A DNA stretch of 64,000 nucleotides from JAHEKD01 sp965204695 (lineage in GTDB: Bacteria > Pseudomonadota > Gammaproteobacteria > Arenicellales > JAHEKD01). Positions 61,169 to 64,000 of the stretch are shown here, in pieces; positions within the stretch are counted from its first letter, which is position 1; each line of letters starts with the position of its first letter. The stretch lies in the NCBI GenBank assembly GCA_965204695.1, contig OZ242007.1:620001-684000 (forward strand), written 5' to 3'. The notes beneath the pieces were generated by a model. That model was not told where the DNA came from. It searched no databases and worked only from the letters and a program-made list of their open reading frames with translations. The translations under genes were made by a program, and so were the position numbers.

Positions 61169-63247
61169 TTACTGATAAACAAATATATCAGGCCAACTAT
61201 CGTTACCAGAGTGATAAGTTAAGCGCACAGCGGTGGCGGGATCGGTATCAACTTTCCACATAAACAACTCGTAATCCGCGGTATCGTGCTCATGGCCACC
61301 GGTACTTGCTGCAAAAACTAACCATTTTCCATCTTGAGTTAGCTTAGGGAAATACTCATGACTGTATTCCCCTGGCATATCAACCCAGACTTTATTTTTG
61401 CCCTCTACAAAGTCATAGCGCTTGAACAAATTCTGTCCTTTGCCGCCGTGGTCAATGTAATAAACAAATTTTTCATCTGGACTCCAGGTCACCTGACAAC
61501 CCTGGCCGATATGAATAGGATTGTTGATTTTATATACAGCGGTCATACGCAGTGGGCCACGGACAGTTACCGCCAGTTCACCTTTTGAGTTAAGCATCGG
61601 TGTTTGTAAACCTGCATGCTCCGGCAACTCCAATCCAGCACTATCATAAATTTTTTGTTCTTCGCCAGTTTCTACATTCACAGTAAACACATTGGAATTA
61701 TCTCGGCGAAAACTCACCTTTTTACCGTCTGGCGCCCAGTTAGCTTCACTGGCTGATTCTGTCAGCACTCTCTCCGCTCCAGTCTTTAGGTCTTTGAGAA
61801 CGATATCCCAGGGAGATGGATCGCGGAACGACTGCCAGGTTTTACGGGCGCGCTGGAAGACAATCTGACTGCCATCTGGTGAAATTTTGGGGTAATTTTC
61901 TGTATGTGGGTGATCAGTGACTTGAGTAATCTCTCGATTCGGCAAACTCATATAATAAATATCGTGATTGCCATTGCGGTTAGAGCTCCAGACGATGAAA
62001 CCTGGTCCACTATTCCAACCGCTAATCGGTTCAGAGTTATTTGCAGTCTCAATTATTTTTCCTGCTGGTGGCGCATTGATTGACCAAGCTTTGCGAGTTG
62101 CTTGAAAACCATAAAAAACTGCCACCAAACCTATGACCACAACAATACTGGTCAAAATTGTAGCGAGCTTAGATTGGGCTTGAACAGGACGCTTAGTAGG
62201 AGTTTTAGAAAACAATGGTTTAAATAATAACCAAGCCACCCCAAGTAAACCTAATGTGTAATCAATAATCTGGCTGCATAAATGCACCGCTAGCATAATA
62301 AGCACAGCACTACCTAACGCCACACCATAAAGACTCAAGATGCCAGCCGCACCGGCCTCATAACTACCCAGACTTAAAAATGTCGGTACTGGCAAACTGG
62401 CTGCGGTTTCACCTGCGATTAAAATTGAAACTAATTGACCGATAGATAATTCAGCCAATTGTGGAAAACTTGAACGCACTACCCCCAGGAAAAGTAAGCA
62501 CAGTCCTAGATACTTTGTGATCCGCAGGCCAATGGTCAACCACACTACTTTGTTGAACTGTTGGCCTGCAATTGTAGTTTGTACAGCTTGATTAAACTCG
62601 TTAACAAACTGTGCGAATTTTTGTACCAATTTATTTGGATGGTTAACAGCAAAACCTGTAATCCAACGTGTGATCCATGGCCCCAGGATTTTCATGGCGA
62701 AGTAAATAATGACTAAGGCAATAATCAATATGACCGCTCCGCCAGCCAATGTCAGTTGCATTTGGCGTTCAGTCAGAATGAACAATGCCAATATCAGCAC
62801 CACGGGTAGAATAACTGCAATATCAAAAAGGGTTGCAAACACCAGCGAACTCAAGGAATGACTAACATGAGTGTTGTTGGTTCTTTTGAGTAAACCAACA
62901 AAAACCAGCTCACCGACTCTGGCAGGCAACAAATCAACCGTCATGTTGCGCACTAACGTCACTGGAAATAAATCACTAAGCCCCGGTTTGGTTTGATCAC
63001 CGGCCGCTATTAACAGCGCTTGATAGCGCACACTTCGCAGCCATACTCCGATCAATTGGGTAGTTAAATACCACAACAGGCCAAGCAAGCTGACATTGCG
63101 AATTAAATCAACCAGCTTGGAGAGATTAATTTCTTGGCCAGTATTGGAAAACACATAAAGCAATACAGCCAACATGCTGAAAGAAACACCTGCACCCAAC
63201 AGTAAGCGATAAATTACCTGCTTTATATTCAATCTATTAGAATTCAT
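61169..63247 (-). CDS. Flippase-like membrane domain fused to a TolB-like beta-propeller
   Basis: 692 residues. The N-terminal part (about 1-335) has eight or so membrane segments and the LPG synthase TM/UPF0104 motifs SVRYQALLIAAG, NMTVDLLPARVGELVFVGLLKR and LGSYEAGAAGILSLYG. A further membrane segment (about 360-380) leads to a periplasmic PD40/TolB propeller from about 405: SSNRNGNHDIYYMSLP, KISPDGSQIVFQRAR, SWPDIFVYQ. The fusion suggests that flipped lipids or sugars are coupled to a sensing or binding propeller. It is convergent to the GT/UbiA pair. Substrate unknown. Confidence 0.85.
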   Translation of the reverse strand: MNSNRLNIKQVIYRLLLGAGVSFSMLAVLLYVFSNTGQEINLSKLVDLIRNVSLLGLLWYLTTQLIGVWLRSVRYQALLIAAGDQTKPGLSDLFPVTLVRNMTVDLLPARVGELVFVGLLKRTNNTHVSHSLSSLVFATLFDIAVILPVVLILALFILTERQMQLTLAGGAVILIIALVIIYFAMKILGPWITRWITGFAVNHPNKLVQKFAQFVNEFNQAVQTTIAGQQFNKVVWLTIGLRITKYLGLCLLFLGVVRSSFPQLAELSIGQLVSILIAGETAASLPVPTFLSLGSYEAGAAGILSLYGVALGSAVLIMLAVHLCSQIIDYTLGLLGVAWLLFKPLFSKTPTKRPVQAQSKLATILTSIVVVIGLVAVFYGFQATRKAWSINAPPAGKIIETANNSEPISGWNSGPGFIVWSSNRNGNHDIYYMSLPNREITQVTDHPHTENYPKISPDGSQIVFQRARKTWQSFRDPSPWDIVLKDLKTGAERVLTESASEANWAPDGKKVSFRRDNSNVFTVNVETGEEQKIYDSAGLELPEHAGLQTPMLNSKGELAVTVRGPLRMTAVYKINNPIHIGQGCQVTWSPDEKFVYYIDHGGKGQNLFKRYDFVEGKNKVWVDMPGEYSHEYFPKLTQDGKWLVFAASTGGHEHDTADYELFMWKVDTDPATAVRLTYHSGNDSWPDIFVYQ

Positions 63248-63304
63248 TTTTAATAAATTACATGAGTCAGCAATTTATCATTTTGCCATTAATCCTGGCT
63301 GAAG

Positions 63305-64000
63305 CTATATCGCGTCGAAGCCTTTTTCTATATCAGATTTTAAATCAGACAAATCTTCAAGACCAACAGCGATTCGAATCAAATTATCGCTAATGCCTGA
63401 TTCATCACGCTCGGCTTGAGTCAAGCGACCATGAGTCGTGGTAGCAGGATGTGTAATTATCGTTCGCACGTCACCTAGATTAGCGCTCAGAGACATTAAC
63501 TCAGTATTGTCAATAAATTGCCAGGCTTGTTGTTGATCACCTTTTAAACGAAATGAAACAATACCTCCCCCAGCCTTTTGTTGCTTTAGTGCTAACTGCC
63601 GTTGTGGATGTGAATCAAGGCCAGTATGAAATACTTTCTCAACCTCGCCTCTTGATTCAAGCCATTGCGCTAGTTCTAAAGCACGCTGAGAAATAGCATT
63701 CATACGCAAAGACAAAGTCTCAAGCCCTTTCAAAAATACCCATGCATTAAACGGACTCATTGTTGGCCCGACGGTGCGCATGATGGAAAACATATCATCA
63801 CCGACTCGTTTTTGATCGCCGACTACAGCACCACCGACACAACGACCCTGACCATCGATATATTTGGTTGCCGTATAGACTACAATATCCGCTCCCAAAG
63901 AAAGCGGTTTTTGTAGTACAGGGGTACAAAAACCGTTGTCTACCACCAAGACTGAATTATTTTTATGCGCAAGTTCAGATAATTCTTGAATATCGATCAA
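63305..64000 (-). CDS. metZ: O-succinylhomoserine sulfhydrylase (partial)
   Basis: C-terminal 231 residues of a Cys/Met metabolism PLP enzyme; the 5' end is beyond the right edge. VYTATKYIDGQGR holds the PLP lysine, VVDNGFCTPVLQKPLSLGADIV precedes it, and SLSANLGDVRTIITHPATTTHG is conserved. QGRCVGGAVVG and the family order favour O-succinylhomoserine sulfhydrylase (MetZ) over cystathionine synthase, but the two cannot be separated with certainty from this fragment. Confidence 0.88.
   Translation of the reverse strand: MIDIQELSELAHKNNSVLVVDNGFCTPVLQKPLSLGADIVVYTATKYIDGQGRCVGGAVVGDQKRVGDDMFSIMRTVGPTMSPFNAWVFLKGLETLSLRMNAISQRALELAQWLESRGEVEKVFHTGLDSHPQRQLALKQQKAGGGIVSFRLKGDQQQAWQFIDNTELMSLSANLGDVRTIITHPATTTHGRLTQAERDESGISDNLIRIAVGLEDLSDLKSDIEKGFDAI

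Overview
The window is a chromosomal segment of a gammaproteobacterium of moderate, AT-leaning GC. The evidence is the classic order hisZ - DUF2065 - hflC - hflK - hflX - hfq - miaA - mutL - amiB - tsaE - nnr with divergent queG, a 4.5S RNA gene just upstream of dnaX-ebfC-recR, dnaQ-rnhA-yafS, lpxH, and a MutL that carries the metal-dependent endonuclease motif. No rRNA, CRISPR array or prophage is visible. I cannot name the genus.

Layout. 1-11.7 kb: core hfq/mutL operon on the minus strand, ending in nnr and queG, whose start codons share a CATG. 11.7-12.2 kb: structured intergenic repeats. 12.2-17.3 kb: esterase, orn, phhB, DUF1203, recR-ebfC-dnaX and the 4.5S RNA. 17.3-26.0 kb: accessory zone between the 4.5S RNA and tRNA-Ser(GGA). 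It holds a three-level nest of insertion sequences (IS256 inside an IS1111-type element inside an IS3 orfA), an asparagine-synthetase-like cyclase preceded by an unlisted 36-residue gene that looks like a lasso-peptide precursor, a VOC protein, a frameshifted cupin gene, an Old Yellow Enzyme gene cut by a second IS3-family element, and a degenerate tRNA 3' end.

26.0-32.8 kb: tadA, guaA, guaB, xseA and a histidine-kinase-like protein whose phospho-acceptor His is replaced by Leu. 32.8-36.3 kb: a cassette in the order carbamoyltransferase, SxtJ, DUF5989, SGNH hydrolase, the same order as sxtI-J-K-L of saxitoxin clusters. 36.3-49.8 kb: dnaQ, rnhA, a methyltransferase, mltD, rimI, a family 4 uracil-DNA glycosylase, an arginine-deiminase-fold enzyme, a tandem ABC ATPase, pssA, psd, ilvC-ilvH-ilvI and lpxH.

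49.9-54.4 kb: an AT-richer, five-gene minus-strand block: SpeD-type SAM decarboxylase, NNMT-like methyltransferase, 2-oxoglutarate/Fe(II) oxygenase, MATE exporter, Rieske oxygenase. It has no spermidine synthase and looks like a small-molecule biosynthesis and export operon of unknown product. 54.7-64 kb: two GNATs, a PEP-mutase family lyase, a GST, small membrane proteins, an ArnT/PMT-type glycosyltransferase with a DPPR-synthase-like UbiA protein, a flippase-beta-propeller fusion, and the 3' part of metZ.

The strongest leads are the lasso precursor/cyclase pair with no visible maturation protease, and the SpeD/methyltransferase/oxygenase/MATE block. All functional assignments are read from motifs and gene order; no search was run.
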